55,929 nt of DNA from an uncultured Clostridia bacterium (lineage in GTDB: Bacteria > Bacillota > Clostridia > TANB77 > CAG-508). Both the position numbers and the translations under genes were made by a program. Positions 37,177-46,517 of this stretch are shown in pieces. The notes under the pieces were generated by a model, which saw only the letters and a program-made list of their open reading frames with translations, searched no databases and was not told the DNA's origin. The stretch covers positions 1 through 55,929 of the forward strand of contig CALXRW010000008.1 in assembly GCA_944390965.1 (NCBI GenBank). Direction: 5' to 3'. Numbering within the stretch: the stretch's first letter is position 1; each line of letters starts with the position of its first letter.

Positions 37177-38256
37177 CTAATTTATTTCTATTATTAGTTT
37201 TTCATTTGGGAAATCGTACTCTATCTTTGCATCAAAAATTTCTTTCAATTGAGACATTGTACATTGATTTGGTATTTTATTTCCTTTTATATCTTGTTCA
37301 TAGTAGATTTTATATTTTTGATTATTGTATTTTATCTCTTCTATGATGTCTGATTTCCAATTTCGTTTTAAAATTTCTATCTTTTCCACTTTAGGTATGA
37401 CTGTTATTAAATTAATAACATATTCTCTTCTCTTCAAATCATATTTTGCTTTTACATATTGATTATACTCATTAGGATTTATTTCTTGCTGGTTTACAGT
37501 CACAATGAGTTCTCTAGGTTTCCATACGGTATGTATTTCTTCTTCCGGAATATCTGCTACATTCTGATTTTTGAAAAAGTCAATATATTCATATTTGGTT
37601 CGATACAAATATTCCTCATAAGTTTCCTCTTGATTGCAACGAAGAGAAGAATAAAAGTTATTTTTTCTTACTGCTATATATTCATACATTCTTTTGTCTT
37701 CGTTACTGATATATTGTATAATATCATAAACTTTTTTGGTAGCTTCTTCTATCTCTGTATATGAGGTTATATCGATACAAACCTGATATTCTAAAAATGA
37801 AACACCATATTTTTCTTTTGTTCCTTCACTAATTGTGAAATCCTCTAGTATATCCTGATATGGATAATTTTCTACATGATATTTTAAACGTTTAGCAGAA
37901 TAGTCTTCTGTAATTTCATTTCCATTTTTATAAGCAGAAAATATAATTTCCTTATTACTTTTGGGAGATAAAATATAAAATCCATTGTCTTTTTCATCTA
38001 TTTCTTTTTCCTTAATTGCAAATTTTTCTCCATGATAAATCTCTGTTAAATATCCTTGCAAATCCCTAGGCTGAGCTTGTAAAAAAGGCCATACCATTAA
38101 AAAAATTGCTATAATTAAAATAATGATTCCTGCTAAGACAAAAGGTGTAGCAATGATTCTACCTAAAGCTTTTAATATGGTAATAAATCTTTGTACACCA
38201 ACCACGTTTACTTCTTTTAACACCTTTTGGGCTTCTTCTCTTTCTTTTTTCTTCAT
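37177..38256 (-). CDS. Membrane-anchored protein of unknown function
   Basis: 359 aa. A charged N-terminus (KKKEREEAQKVLKEVN) and one long TM helix (about 30-57, with TPFVLAGIIILIIAIFLMVWPF) precede about 300 residues of mixed alpha/beta with many Tyr, Glu and Lys and only two Cys. No catalytic motif recognised. Probably extracytoplasmic. Start ATG behind AAAGGTAAAAGTA. It precedes rsmE by ten bases, so the two are cotranscribed. Probably a lineage-specific gene. Confidence 0.7.
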   Translation of the reverse strand: MKKKEREEAQKVLKEVNVVGVQRFITILKALGRIIATPFVLAGIIILIIAIFLMVWPFLQAQPRDLQGYLTEIYHGEKFAIKEKEIDEKDNGFYILSPKSNKEIIFSAYKNGNEITEDYSAKRLKYHVENYPYQDILEDFTISEGTKEKYGVSFLEYQVCIDITSYTEIEEATKKVYDIIQYISNEDKRMYEYIAVRKNNFYSSLRCNQEETYEEYLYRTKYEYIDFFKNQNVADIPEEEIHTVWKPRELIVTVNQQEINPNEYNQYVKAKYDLKRREYVINLITVIPKVEKIEILKRNWKSDIIEEIKYNNQKYKIYYEQDIKGNKIPNQCTMSQLKEIFDAKIEYDFPNEKLIIEIN

Positions 38257-38299
38257 TACTTTTACCTTTTCTTTCTTATACTCGTGATTTCTTTCAAAA

Positions 38300-38345
38300 C
38301 AAAAAGTGCTGATTTCGTCCTTTACCGTTTCAGCACTTTTTATTT
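38300..38345 (-). terminator. Intrinsic terminator after the 38360 gene
   Basis: Minus-strand AAAAGTGCTGA pairs with TCAGCACTTTT followed by TGTTTT; it lies 15 bases after the stop at 38360. Confidence 0.85.
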
Positions 38346-38359
38346 TATATCATTTTACT

Positions 38360-39208
38360 TTATTTTATTTCTTCGTCTCTGCCTTCTGGTAATGCAGGGA
38401 TTTCAAGTCTTACTTTAATTTTCATTATATGAGTAATTGCTCTTACAATTTTACTGTTTTTAATTCTTTGCCATAGAGATGGTTTTACTTCAAATGTTGT
38501 TTGTTTTATATATTCATCTTCCTCTGTTGTTTCAGCCATTGGTTGTTCTACTACTTGTTCTTCTACTTCTGTATCTACCGGTGTTGGAATAGCTTTTAAC
38601 GCTTCTGCTACTTCAATTCCAATATAACTTAAAGCTTTTGATCTATCTTCAATTCTTTCCATATCAATTTCTATATGTAGATTTGTTTCCAAGTTAACAA
38701 TTCTTGCATTTACAATTTTAACAGCATTTTGATAATTTTCTGAATTTTTTACTCTACATCTTCCAATTACAGATAATGTCTCAACAATATCTTCTGGTAG
38801 TCTATCAGAAGCTTCTTTTAGTTTTTCTTTCCAATCTTTTTCTTTATCCTCTACAATTTCTAGTATATCTTTTATTTCGCCAGCCATTGTTATATTTTTT
38901 TCTCTTTGTCTAATAAGTTCTTCTATTTGTTTTGTATTTTCTTCAAATTGATTTGTTGCATATTCTACTAGTCCATATGCTGCCTTATATACACTTTTTG
39001 GAAAGTTTTTCTTTTTTGGATATTCTAACAAATATAATTTTACGGATTCTATTAAATCTTTGAAATAGGTATCTTCTTCCAATTGTACAATTTGTTTTTT
39101 ACTATTTGGATTAATTAATTTTTGAATTTTATCTATATTAGATAAAATCTTCTCTTCTGTGATTACCATTTTCACGTTTACCATGCCTGTTTTCCTAAAT
39201 AGTGACAT
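38360..39208 (-). CDS. Cytoplasmic protein of unknown function, coiled-coil
   Basis: 282 aa. Starts with MSLFRKTGMVNVKMVITEEK behind AAGGAGGGAAGTTTAC. Mostly helical with heptad-like stretches (NQFEENTKQIEELIRQREKNI and EDKEKDWKEKLKEASD), then an acidic linker EEQVVEQPMAETTEEDE and a basic C-terminal segment (LWQRIKNSKIVRAITHIMKIKVR). No TM helix or signal peptide. Family not recognised. It stands alone between two terminator or promoter regions. Confidence 0.7.
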   Translation of the reverse strand: MSLFRKTGMVNVKMVITEEKILSNIDKIQKLINPNSKKQIVQLEEDTYFKDLIESVKLYLLEYPKKKNFPKSVYKAAYGLVEYATNQFEENTKQIEELIRQREKNITMAGEIKDILEIVEDKEKDWKEKLKEASDRLPEDIVETLSVIGRCRVKNSENYQNAVKIVNARIVNLETNLHIEIDMERIEDRSKALSYIGIEVAEALKAIPTPVDTEVEEQVVEQPMAETTEEDEYIKQTTFEVKPSLWQRIKNSKIVRAITHIMKIKVRLEIPALPEGRDEEIK

Positions 39209-39335
39209 GTAAACTTCCCTCCTTTGTCCTACGTTTTTTTGTTTCCCTATAGTTTATATTATACATTCTTTTACAAAAAACTACAATAGGATTTCTTAAA
39301 AATTAGTTTTCGATTTCGTTACAATTTTATTACAA

Positions 39336-41084
39336 TTATATGACAAAAGTCAAGCTTTTTTTTTCATCTGCTTCAATCTTTTTTAATTCTTCAAATCTTT
39401 TTACTTTTTGCGTAGTTGTTTTGATAAGTTCTTCTTCCGTAGCAATTACTTCTCTTATATATTTATAAGCAGGCATTGTTTTATTTATTTCTTTAATCTT
39501 CTCCCAAAGTTTTTCTAAAATTGCTTCTTGTCCTTCTATCTGATAGGTTTGTTTCATAATTTCTGGATCATATACAATTTTAGTACATATTTTCAAATCA
39601 TCATCTGAATCTGGCTTACCATAAACAAAAGATTCTTTTACACCTTCAATTCTATTGATGACAGCTTCTAATTCTTCTGGGTAAATATTTTTTCCGTTTT
39701 TTAATACAATCACATTCTTTTTTCTTCCTGCAATATATAAAAATCCGTCTTTATCTAAATATCCTAAGTCACCTGTATAGAACCATCCACCTTTTAGTAC
39801 TTCATTAGTTGCCTCCTCATTTTGATAATACCCTAACATAACACTAGGTCCTTTTACCATAATCTCCCCGATTCCATTTTCATTTTTATCTGCAATTTTT
39901 ACTTTAAGACTTGGGAAAACCCTTCCTACAGAGCCAATTCTACTATATTTATCATTTCCCGCACTCACAACTGGGGATGTTTCTGTTAGCCCATATCCTT
40001 GAACTATTTTTATTCCTAAGTCATTAAATCCCTTTTCTACAACAGGGTCTAATGCTGCAGCTCCATTTACAAATAACCTCAGCTTTCCTCCTAGGGATTC
40101 ATGAATTTCCTTAAATATTTTTCTTTTTACGTCTACACCTATTTTTGCAAGGAAATTACCTAGTTTAATTCCACTTTCTACTTTTTCAATTAAACCCTTT
40201 TTTTCTATATTTTTTATTAATTTTTTATACATATTCTCAAATAAAACAGGTACAGATATCATAGCTGTAATTTTATATTCTCGAATATTATCTGCAATAT
40301 GTCTAATTCCTTCGCAAAAAGCTATGCTTGCTCCTGAATAAAGTACATATAGAAAACCAACAGTACATTCAAAAGTATGATGTAGAGGTAAAAAGGAAAG
40401 TAGAGTATCATCTGGAGTTAATTTAATTACAGATGCAATATCCATAATATTGGTGCATATATTTTTTTGTGATAATTGTACTGCTTTTGACATAGCAGTG
40501 GTTCCTGATGTAAAGAGCATAATAGACATTTTTTCATTATCAATTGTTGCATCTAAAAATTTTCTATTTCCTTTTTGAATTAAATCTTTTCCCTTTTGAA
40601 TAAATTCTTCCTGAGAATACATCCAATCTGTTTTTTCTGAAATATCCATAGAAATATAATATCTTAAATCTGTTGTATTCCTAGCTTTTATATCTTTCAT
40701 TATATCATTATATTTGCTTGAAAAGAAAATAGCTTGAACACCTGAACGAATAATTAAACTTTCAATTTCATTTGCAGGTAATGCTTTATCTAAAGGCACC
40801 ACAATTCCCGTTCCGCAGGTGACTGCAAGATAACTAACAGCCCACTCATATCGGTTTTCTGAAATAACAGCAATTCTTTGTCCTTCTAATCCAATATTCA
40901 TAAGTGCTGTTCCTAAACCATTTACATCATCTAAAAGGTCTTGATAAGTAATAATTTTGAATTCGTTTTCTTTGTCTGTTTTAAATTTATAAGCTGGCTC
41001 TTTTGCATATAATTCTACTGATGAATTTAGCATATCTTTTATATCTTTAATTTCTCTTCTTTTTTTATAGATTACCTTTTTCAT
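39336..41084 (-). CDS. AMP-forming long-chain acyl-CoA ligase
   Basis: 582 aa. Adenylate-forming superfamily: activates a carboxylic acid to acyl-AMP, then to the CoA thioester. P-loop MLFTSGTTAMSKAVQLSQ (usually TSGTTGxPK; here A for G), LPLHHTFECTVGFL, GYGLTETSPVVS, and GWFYTGDLGYLDKDGFLYIAGRKKNVIVLKNGKNIYPEELE with the catalytic Lys in the C-terminal domain (TTQKVKR). Most like bacterial long-chain fatty acyl-CoA synthetases. Start ATG behind GCAAGGAGTAC. Chain-length specificity cannot be read from sequence. Confidence 0.93.
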   Translation of the reverse strand: MKKVIYKKRREIKDIKDMLNSSVELYAKEPAYKFKTDKENEFKIITYQDLLDDVNGLGTALMNIGLEGQRIAVISENRYEWAVSYLAVTCGTGIVVPLDKALPANEIESLIIRSGVQAIFFSSKYNDIMKDIKARNTTDLRYYISMDISEKTDWMYSQEEFIQKGKDLIQKGNRKFLDATIDNEKMSIMLFTSGTTAMSKAVQLSQKNICTNIMDIASVIKLTPDDTLLSFLPLHHTFECTVGFLYVLYSGASIAFCEGIRHIADNIREYKITAMISVPVLFENMYKKLIKNIEKKGLIEKVESGIKLGNFLAKIGVDVKRKIFKEIHESLGGKLRLFVNGAAALDPVVEKGFNDLGIKIVQGYGLTETSPVVSAGNDKYSRIGSVGRVFPSLKVKIADKNENGIGEIMVKGPSVMLGYYQNEEATNEVLKGGWFYTGDLGYLDKDGFLYIAGRKKNVIVLKNGKNIYPEELEAVINRIEGVKESFVYGKPDSDDDLKICTKIVYDPEIMKQTYQIEGQEAILEKLWEKIKEINKTMPAYKYIREVIATEEELIKTTTQKVKRFEELKKIEADEKKSLTFVI

Positions 41085-41117
41085 ATAGTACTCCTTGCTT
41101 TCATAAATTTACATTTT

Positions 41118-41193
41118 TGGCTGGGGCACTAGGATTCGAACCTAGGAAATAACGGAGTCAGAGTCCGTCGCCTTACCGCTTGGCCATGCCCCA
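41118..41193 (-). tRNA. tRNA-Gln(CTG)
   Basis: 76 nt including an encoded CCA. Acceptor TGGGGCA/TGCCCCA with discriminator G; anticodon stem ACGGA/TCCGT around loop CTCTGAC, giving anticodon CTG; TTCGAAT T-loop. Lies between the acyl-CoA ligase and cyclophilin genes. Confidence 0.95.
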
Positions 41194-41203
41194 ATTTATT
41201 TTT

Positions 41204-41242
41204 ATGAGTTAGAAGTCAAAAACATGCTAACTTCTAACTCAT
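41204..41242. terminator. Inverted repeat between cyclophilin and tRNA-Gln
   Basis: 13-bp perfect repeat atgagttagaagt/acttctaactcat with a 13-nt loop, directly after the cyclophilin stop. The U-run is weak on both strands. Confidence 0.55.
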
Positions 41243-41246
41243 TATT

Positions 41247-42005
41247 TTAATGAGTATGTTGTCCAGAGTAGTATTGTTCCAACATCCATGAAGTATAGTC
41301 AAAAGGTTCTACAGTTTCTGGTTCACCATAATCCACTCCAAAAGTTTCTACTGTCATCTTTGTAATAACAGGTTTATTCACTGGTGTATCAGAGGCAATT
41401 TGATTACCCTCTTCATCAGTTGGCACTTCTGCATCCTCTGCTAATTCATCACTTCTATAAATAACTTCTACATCCGCAATCTTTTCTACAACATCCATTC
41501 CTTCTATCACTCTACCAAAAGCTGCATAATATCCATCTAAAGAAGCTGTAGTTTCATCCATAATAAAAAATTGATCACTAGCAGAATTATATCCTTCTTC
41601 TGTCAATCCCATAGAACTATAGTCTGCTCTTGCCATAGATATAACACCTTTTTCATGTTTCAATGTATTTTGTTTATATCCATTAGCAATAAATTCCCCT
41701 GGAATACAATAATCTAATGCATCCGCTCCTGTATTTTGTCCCCCTTGGATCATAAAACCAGGAATTGTTCTATGGAAATCCAATCCATCATAATATCCGT
41801 CTTGCACTAAATTTACAAAATTAGTTACTGTATTTGGTGCCACATCTGGATATAATTCAACTTTAATGGTTCCATAATCTGCAATTTCCATTGTTACAAT
41901 TGGATTTTTTACCTCTTCTGTCATTTTTCTAGCATATCCATAGCCTAACAAAATAATGGCTATTGCTAAAATAATACAAACTATTATAATAATTGCTTTT
42001 TTCAT
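41247..42005 (-). CDS. Cyclophilin-type peptidyl-prolyl isomerase, membrane-anchored
   Basis: 252 aa. An N-terminal hydrophobic segment (about 3-24) is followed by a cyclophilin domain: VKVELYPDVAPNTVTNFVNLVQDGYYDGLDFHRTIPGFMIQGG (the FHR and FMIQGG catalytic signature), SMARAD, SASDQFFIM, YAAFGRVIEGMDVVEKI. It assists folding of exported proteins. C-terminal tail ends SGQHTH. Start ATG behind AAAGAGGTAAATGAA. Confidence 0.94.
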   Translation of the reverse strand: MKKAIIIIVCIILAIAIILLGYGYARKMTEEVKNPIVTMEIADYGTIKVELYPDVAPNTVTNFVNLVQDGYYDGLDFHRTIPGFMIQGGQNTGADALDYCIPGEFIANGYKQNTLKHEKGVISMARADYSSMGLTEEGYNSASDQFFIMDETTASLDGYYAAFGRVIEGMDVVEKIADVEVIYRSDELAEDAEVPTDEEGNQIASDTPVNKPVITKMTVETFGVDYGEPETVEPFDYTSWMLEQYYSGQHTH

Positions 42006-42035
42006 TTCATTTACCTCTTTTTCTATATTTTTAAT

Positions 42036-44000
42036 CTATATAATACATAAAACTGATCTAAATCCACCATTAGTCGCAGCAACTCCAGCATTCATGTTAT
42101 AAAAGAAAATACCTGACTCTAACATAGTACTATAATATCCTCCTCCACGTACTAAAAATGCATCAGTTCCAAATGAAAATCTAGAGTAATCTGAAAACCA
42201 TGCACTATATTGATTTTCATAACTTGATATTTCATATATAGCATCTCCATAGGCTTTAGAATTTATCTCAAAATTGTTTTCACTTGTTTCATCTTCACTT
42301 GCCTCATATACATTCTTATGTCTTTCTGGTGCATTTACTAGTTCTTGTCCATTCGTTAATGCTACTGACGTATCAATATATGCAGCTATTCTTTCAAATG
42401 AACCTCCATTCAAATCATAAATTCCATATATATTTCCCGTAGAACTAGCTAGTTGTCCTTCTTCCTTCTCGTAGGAAAATGAATTTTCACTTCCGTCTAT
42501 TCCACCATTACTTCTTCCTGTAATGCGATCAGTACTATTGTTTAAAGCTACCTCTGTTCCATTTCTACCATATTTACTTTGTGTAAGATATGCTACAGCT
42601 CCCCATTCCGTATTTTTCATTAAATGTGGATCACAATTAGCAATTCCTGCTCCATATAAATCAGTATTATTTTTCATATTTGTGCTTACAGTATATGCAT
42701 TTCCTATAGTAATAAATCTCCAGCTTTGTTCATTTGGTACCACTCTTACATTTTTATTTGTTACATTGTCACTATCTTCAGAATTTCCAACACCTTCTGC
42801 TGCTGTTGCCTCAAATTTTGCTACCCAGATTCCTGTTAATTCTTGTCCTCCATAATTGCTAAATGCAGGGTGTATATTCCAATTTCCTTGTCCAGATTGG
42901 TTTGCGATTGTAACATTTGTATTATCCGTTGGTACTGTAGAATTTCCTTTTAAAAATTTGATATTAATTTTTCCACCCTCTGTTGATGATGTATGATACA
43001 ATGTCTCAATTTGGTACATATATCTTGGTATCCACACAAACATACTTCCTATGCTAGTTACATACCCATTAGAATCTACACTTAATTCATCTTGTAACAT
43101 AATGTTAGCCCATTTTCTAACATCTGATGAATAATTATACCATTCTCCTGAATCTTTGTCTACTGTTTTCCATTTTTTTGACTTTTCTTCCCAAACAACT
43201 GGTACCATTCCCTCTTCTAATTTAGGAGCATTTACTAAAGTCACATTTACTGTGATAATATCAGATTCATTTCCTTCTCCATCAATTATTTTAATAGCAT
43301 AATCTCCACTTTCTGTAATAGAAATTTCGTTTCCAGGAACTAAATTCCATAAATATTTTTCAGGATTATTTTCATCTTTTTTAGCATAATAAATATTTCC
43401 TTTGTTAATATTAGCTCCATAAACAATATTTTCAATTACAATAGTCGCATTTAGTTCATTTGTTTTTATTTTTGTTGTAAATGTTGGTTTTTGTGTAGAA
43501 ACTTGATATTCTATATAAGTACTTTCTCCTAAATCAATCAATCTGTAATACATTACATTATCTTTTTTTACCCCTGTAATACTAATTACATCTCTTGTTG
43601 CAAACTGAATCAAAACATCTTGTTCTACATCTTCAATTCCAATTTCTTTTAATTGTTCAGCCGTAAAATATTGAAAATCAGTTGCTGTTTTTTTTGGTTC
43701 TCCTGTTGTTTCACAATTTGCATTTACAGCATCTATTACCGCTTGGATTTGTGTAAAGTTCGCTAAGTCACTAGTAACAGGTGTTCCAACATTTAAATAG
43801 CTATCCCCTTCTCCTATTTTTATTTTTTCATAAATGTAGTCTACTCTTGATTGGATAATCCTCATTTCACCAACAAATGCAACAACTCTAGTTTCTTCTA
43901 ATGTTCCTAATCCTACAATTGTTGCAACAGAAGCTAATATAATTAGTACCACAATTGTAACAATTAAAGAAATTAATGTAATTCCTTTTTTCTTTTGCAT
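42036..44000 (-). CDS. Pilin-like signal protein with FGE-sulfatase/C-type-lectin-like domain
   Basis: 654 aa from the ATG at 44000 (MQKKKG-ITLISLIVTIVVL) behind GGAGGTATAC; an upstream GTG is rejected. Prepilin-like leader, with Ser at the +5 position instead of Glu. After the helix come a helical region, a beta domain (about 190-250), and an FGE-like domain with MFVWIPRYMYQIET, ELTGIWVAKFEAT, EWGAVAYLTQS, GNIYGIYDLNGGSFE, VRGGGYY and a terminal GGFRSV. It is a paralogue of 4576-6339 but without flanking repeats. Sits just downstream of disA. Probably exported; ligand unknown. Confidence 0.8.
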   Translation of the reverse strand: MQKKKGITLISLIVTIVVLIILASVATIVGLGTLEETRVVAFVGEMRIIQSRVDYIYEKIKIGEGDSYLNVGTPVTSDLANFTQIQAVIDAVNANCETTGEPKKTATDFQYFTAEQLKEIGIEDVEQDVLIQFATRDVISITGVKKDNVMYYRLIDLGESTYIEYQVSTQKPTFTTKIKTNELNATIVIENIVYGANINKGNIYYAKKDENNPEKYLWNLVPGNEISITESGDYAIKIIDGEGNESDIITVNVTLVNAPKLEEGMVPVVWEEKSKKWKTVDKDSGEWYNYSSDVRKWANIMLQDELSVDSNGYVTSIGSMFVWIPRYMYQIETLYHTSSTEGGKINIKFLKGNSTVPTDNTNVTIANQSGQGNWNIHPAFSNYGGQELTGIWVAKFEATAAEGVGNSEDSDNVTNKNVRVVPNEQSWRFITIGNAYTVSTNMKNNTDLYGAGIANCDPHLMKNTEWGAVAYLTQSKYGRNGTEVALNNSTDRITGRSNGGIDGSENSFSYEKEEGQLASSTGNIYGIYDLNGGSFERIAAYIDTSVALTNGQELVNAPERHKNVYEASEDETSENNFEINSKAYGDAIYEISSYENQYSAWFSDYSRFSFGTDAFLVRGGGYYSTMLESGIFFYNMNAGVAATNGGFRSVLCII

Positions 44001-44017
44001 GTATACCTCCACTTCTT

Positions 44018-45109
44018 TTATACCATCATATTGTCAAACATAAATTGTTCCTGCATTCTTTTTAAAGATTGTTTTATATTTCTTGCTCTAATTTCTCCAA
44101 CGCCTGGTGTTTTATCTAAATCGCTTATTTCAGCTAATAAAATGTGTTGAAAAGATTTAAAAGATTTTACTAAGTTGTCAATTACATTGTTAGGTACTTT
44201 CGGAATTTTACTTAATATTCTATACCCTCTTGGGTAAACTGCAATTTCCTCATAATTTTCAAAATTTTCATATCCTAATATCTTTGCAATTATTTGAATA
44301 TCTAACAGATTATTTCCATATATATTACGAATTTCATTTACCACTTTAGAAGCTTCTTTTCTTCTTCCTGGAGCTAGATAATCTTTTACAATTAGTAATT
44401 CTTCATTTTCTAAGTCCCCAATTAGTTCTTCTAATTGCATTTTTACTAATCTGCCATCTTCTCCTAATTCATAAATAAAACGTTTTACTTCTTCTACAAC
44501 TGTCATAACCATTTCAGCCCTTTGGATACAGGTAATTACAACATCTAAAGTAACAATATCATTAAACTCATACTCATTTAATATATTCAATTTTCCATCA
44601 AATACTTTTTTATATCTTTCTAAAATTTGCAATGCTTGGTTTGCTTTACCAAGTACTTTTGTTGTCTCCTCTATCATGTATCTATAATTTCCTTTAAATA
44701 TGGTAATAATATTTCTTCTTTGTGAAATACTAATTACCAATTTTCCTGTCTGTTTTGCAGTTCTTTCAGCTGTTCTATGTCTTGTTCCTGTTTCCTTTGT
44801 TGCAATGCTTGGAGATGGTATTAATTGTGCATTTGCATACAATATTTTCTTTAAATCTGAACTAAGGACAATTGCCCCATCCATTTTAGCTAATTCATAT
44901 AAATTAGATGGTGTATAATCTTGATTAATAAAAAAACCTCCATCTACAATTTCCAAAACTTCTTTAGAATCTCCCACTAAAATTAAGGCTCCTGTTTTGG
45001 TTTTTAAAATATTTTCTAAGCCTAGTCTTAATGGTGTCCCAGGTGCAATTATTTTTAATATTTCCACTAAGCTATCTTCTTTTTTTGTATTTTCTTCCAA
45101 AACTCTCAC
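44018..45109 (-). CDS. disA: Diadenylate cyclase and DNA-integrity scanning protein DisA
   Basis: About 360 aa. Makes c-di-AMP from two ATP while scanning DNA; activity stops at branched intermediates. DAC domain with KMDGAIVLSSDLKK (DGA, near 76) and TGTRHRTAERTAKQTG (RHR), linker helices, then a C-terminal helix-hairpin-helix (LDKTPGVGEIRARNIKQSLKRM). An ATG-equivalent GTG overlaps the ribosome site AGAGGTGAG; a TTG four codons on (LEENTKKED) may be the real start. radA lies directly upstream, the conserved radA-disA pair. Confidence 0.95.
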   Translation of the reverse strand: MRVLEENTKKEDSLVEILKIIAPGTPLRLGLENILKTKTGALILVGDSKEVLEIVDGGFFINQDYTPSNLYELAKMDGAIVLSSDLKKILYANAQLIPSPSIATKETGTRHRTAERTAKQTGKLVISISQRRNIITIFKGNYRYMIEETTKVLGKANQALQILERYKKVFDGKLNILNEYEFNDIVTLDVVITCIQRAEMVMTVVEEVKRFIYELGEDGRLVKMQLEELIGDLENEELLIVKDYLAPGRRKEASKVVNEIRNIYGNNLLDIQIIAKILGYENFENYEEIAVYPRGYRILSKIPKVPNNVIDNLVKSFKSFQHILLAEISDLDKTPGVGEIRARNIKQSLKRMQEQFMFDNMMV

Positions 45110-45111
45110 CT

Positions 45112-46474
45112 CTATTTTAGTTTTAGGTATTTCATTGCCTCAATTATATTTTTCACGCCTATTATATCTAATTTCAATTCTTCTTTCAAGAGTTTTTTAT
45201 TATTTTCTGAAATGATGCAAGTTTTAAAACCTAATTTTTCTGCCTCTTTTAATCTTTTTTCAATCATATTTACACTTCTTACTTCTCCTGTAAGGCCTAC
45301 CTCTCCTATAGCCACAATTTCTTTAGAAATACTAATATTCTTAAAAGCAGATGCAACAGCTAAAACCACACCTAAATCTGTTGCCGGTTCACTTATTTTA
45401 ATTCCTCCTACTACATTCAAATAAACATCTTGATTACCTAACATTAGCCCTGCCCTTTTTTCCAATACTGCAATCAAAACCGTTAATCTATTATAATCCA
45501 TTCCATTTGCTGTTCTTCTAGGTAAACCAAAAACACTTTGTGCTGTTAAAGCTTGTAGCTCCAATAATAAAGGTCTCGTCCCTTCCATACTTGCTACTAC
45601 AATAGAACCAGGTGGATTATCATCTCTTTCTGAAATTAAAACAGAAGATGGGTTATGAATTTCTATTAATCCTTTATTCTGCATTTCAAACATGCCAATT
45701 TCATTGGTAGAACCAAATCGATTTTTTACGCCTCTTAAAATACGATAGGAAAAATATCTTTCTCCTTCTAAATATAGAACAACATCTACCATATGTTCTA
45801 GTACTCTAGGGCCAGCAATATTTCCATCTTTCGTAACATGTCCAATGATAATTGTGGTAATTGACTTTTCTTTGCAAATTCTCATAATTTTAGAAGTAAT
45901 TTCTCTTACTTGACTAACACTACCACTACTAGAAGAAATCTCATCACTATACATGGTTTGAATAGAGTCAATGATTACTAACTTTGGTGTTATTTTTTCA
46001 ATTGCTTCTTCAATGATATCGATATCAGTCTCTCCTAAAAATAAAATATCCTTATTTTGAATGCCTAAGCGGTCTGCTCTTAATTTAATCTGTTCAGAAG
46101 ATTCTTCCCCAGAAACATATAATACTTTACCATCACCTAAAATCTTATCACATATTTGTAAAATAAGAGTAGACTTTCCGAATACCAGGTTCTCCACCTA
46201 GTAAAATGAGAGAGCCTTTTACTAAGCCTCCCCCTAAAACTCTGTCTAACTCATCAAAACCTGTAGAATTTCTTTTACTCTCTTGTTTTTCCACATCATT
46301 TAAAGCAATAGGTGTAGCACTTTTTTTCTCCTTACCCTTGCTTTCAGAACCTTTTGAAATTTTTTCTTCATAGAAACTGTTCCAGCTATTACAACTAGGA
46401 CACTTTCCTAGCCACTTTGCAGACTCATATCCACATTCATTACAAACAAAAATAGACTTAACCTTACTACTCAT
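45112..46474 (-). CDS. radA: DNA repair protein RadA, read in two frames (+1 shift in Walker A)
   Basis: Start ATG at 46474 behind GGAGGAAAT. Frame 1 gives the zinc finger (CNECGYESAKWLGKCPSC, residues 10-27) and reads LLGGEPGI-R-K-V-Y... to a stop at 46148. The other frame continues from 46179 as GKSTLILQICDKI with KNRFGSTNEIGMFEM (the RadA KNRFG motif) and the C-terminal Lon-like domain (RRTANGMDYNRL, VGGIKISEPATDLG, EVGLTGEVRSVNMIEKR). Skipping one C gives 453 aa, normal for RadA, with GEPGIGKST restored. RadA promotes branch migration in recombination. No other defect is visible, so the gene may be functional through recoding. Confidence 0.9.
46175..46186 (-). other. Candidate +1 frameshift site in radA (ATT-CGG-AAA)
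   Basis: The mRNA reads GGT ATT CGG AAA GTC. Dropping the C gives GGT ATT GGA AAG TCT (G-I-G-K-S). The extra base is at 46180. Position relative to the P-loop, inserted base and resulting CGG codon are identical to priA. Confidence 0.75.
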
Positions 46475-46517
46475 ATTTCCTCCACCTGTCTCATTAGGAA
46501 GTGTCCTCAATGGGACA

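Noticed and set aside
32627-46184. Inteins or group I/II introns as the reason for split priA and radA
   Set aside because: Only one extra base separates the two halves in each gene.
45112-46197. Independent gene starting MENLVFGKST
   Set aside because: The apparent ATG is the out-of-frame end of the first radA part; the sequence continues the RadA P-loop after a +1 shift.
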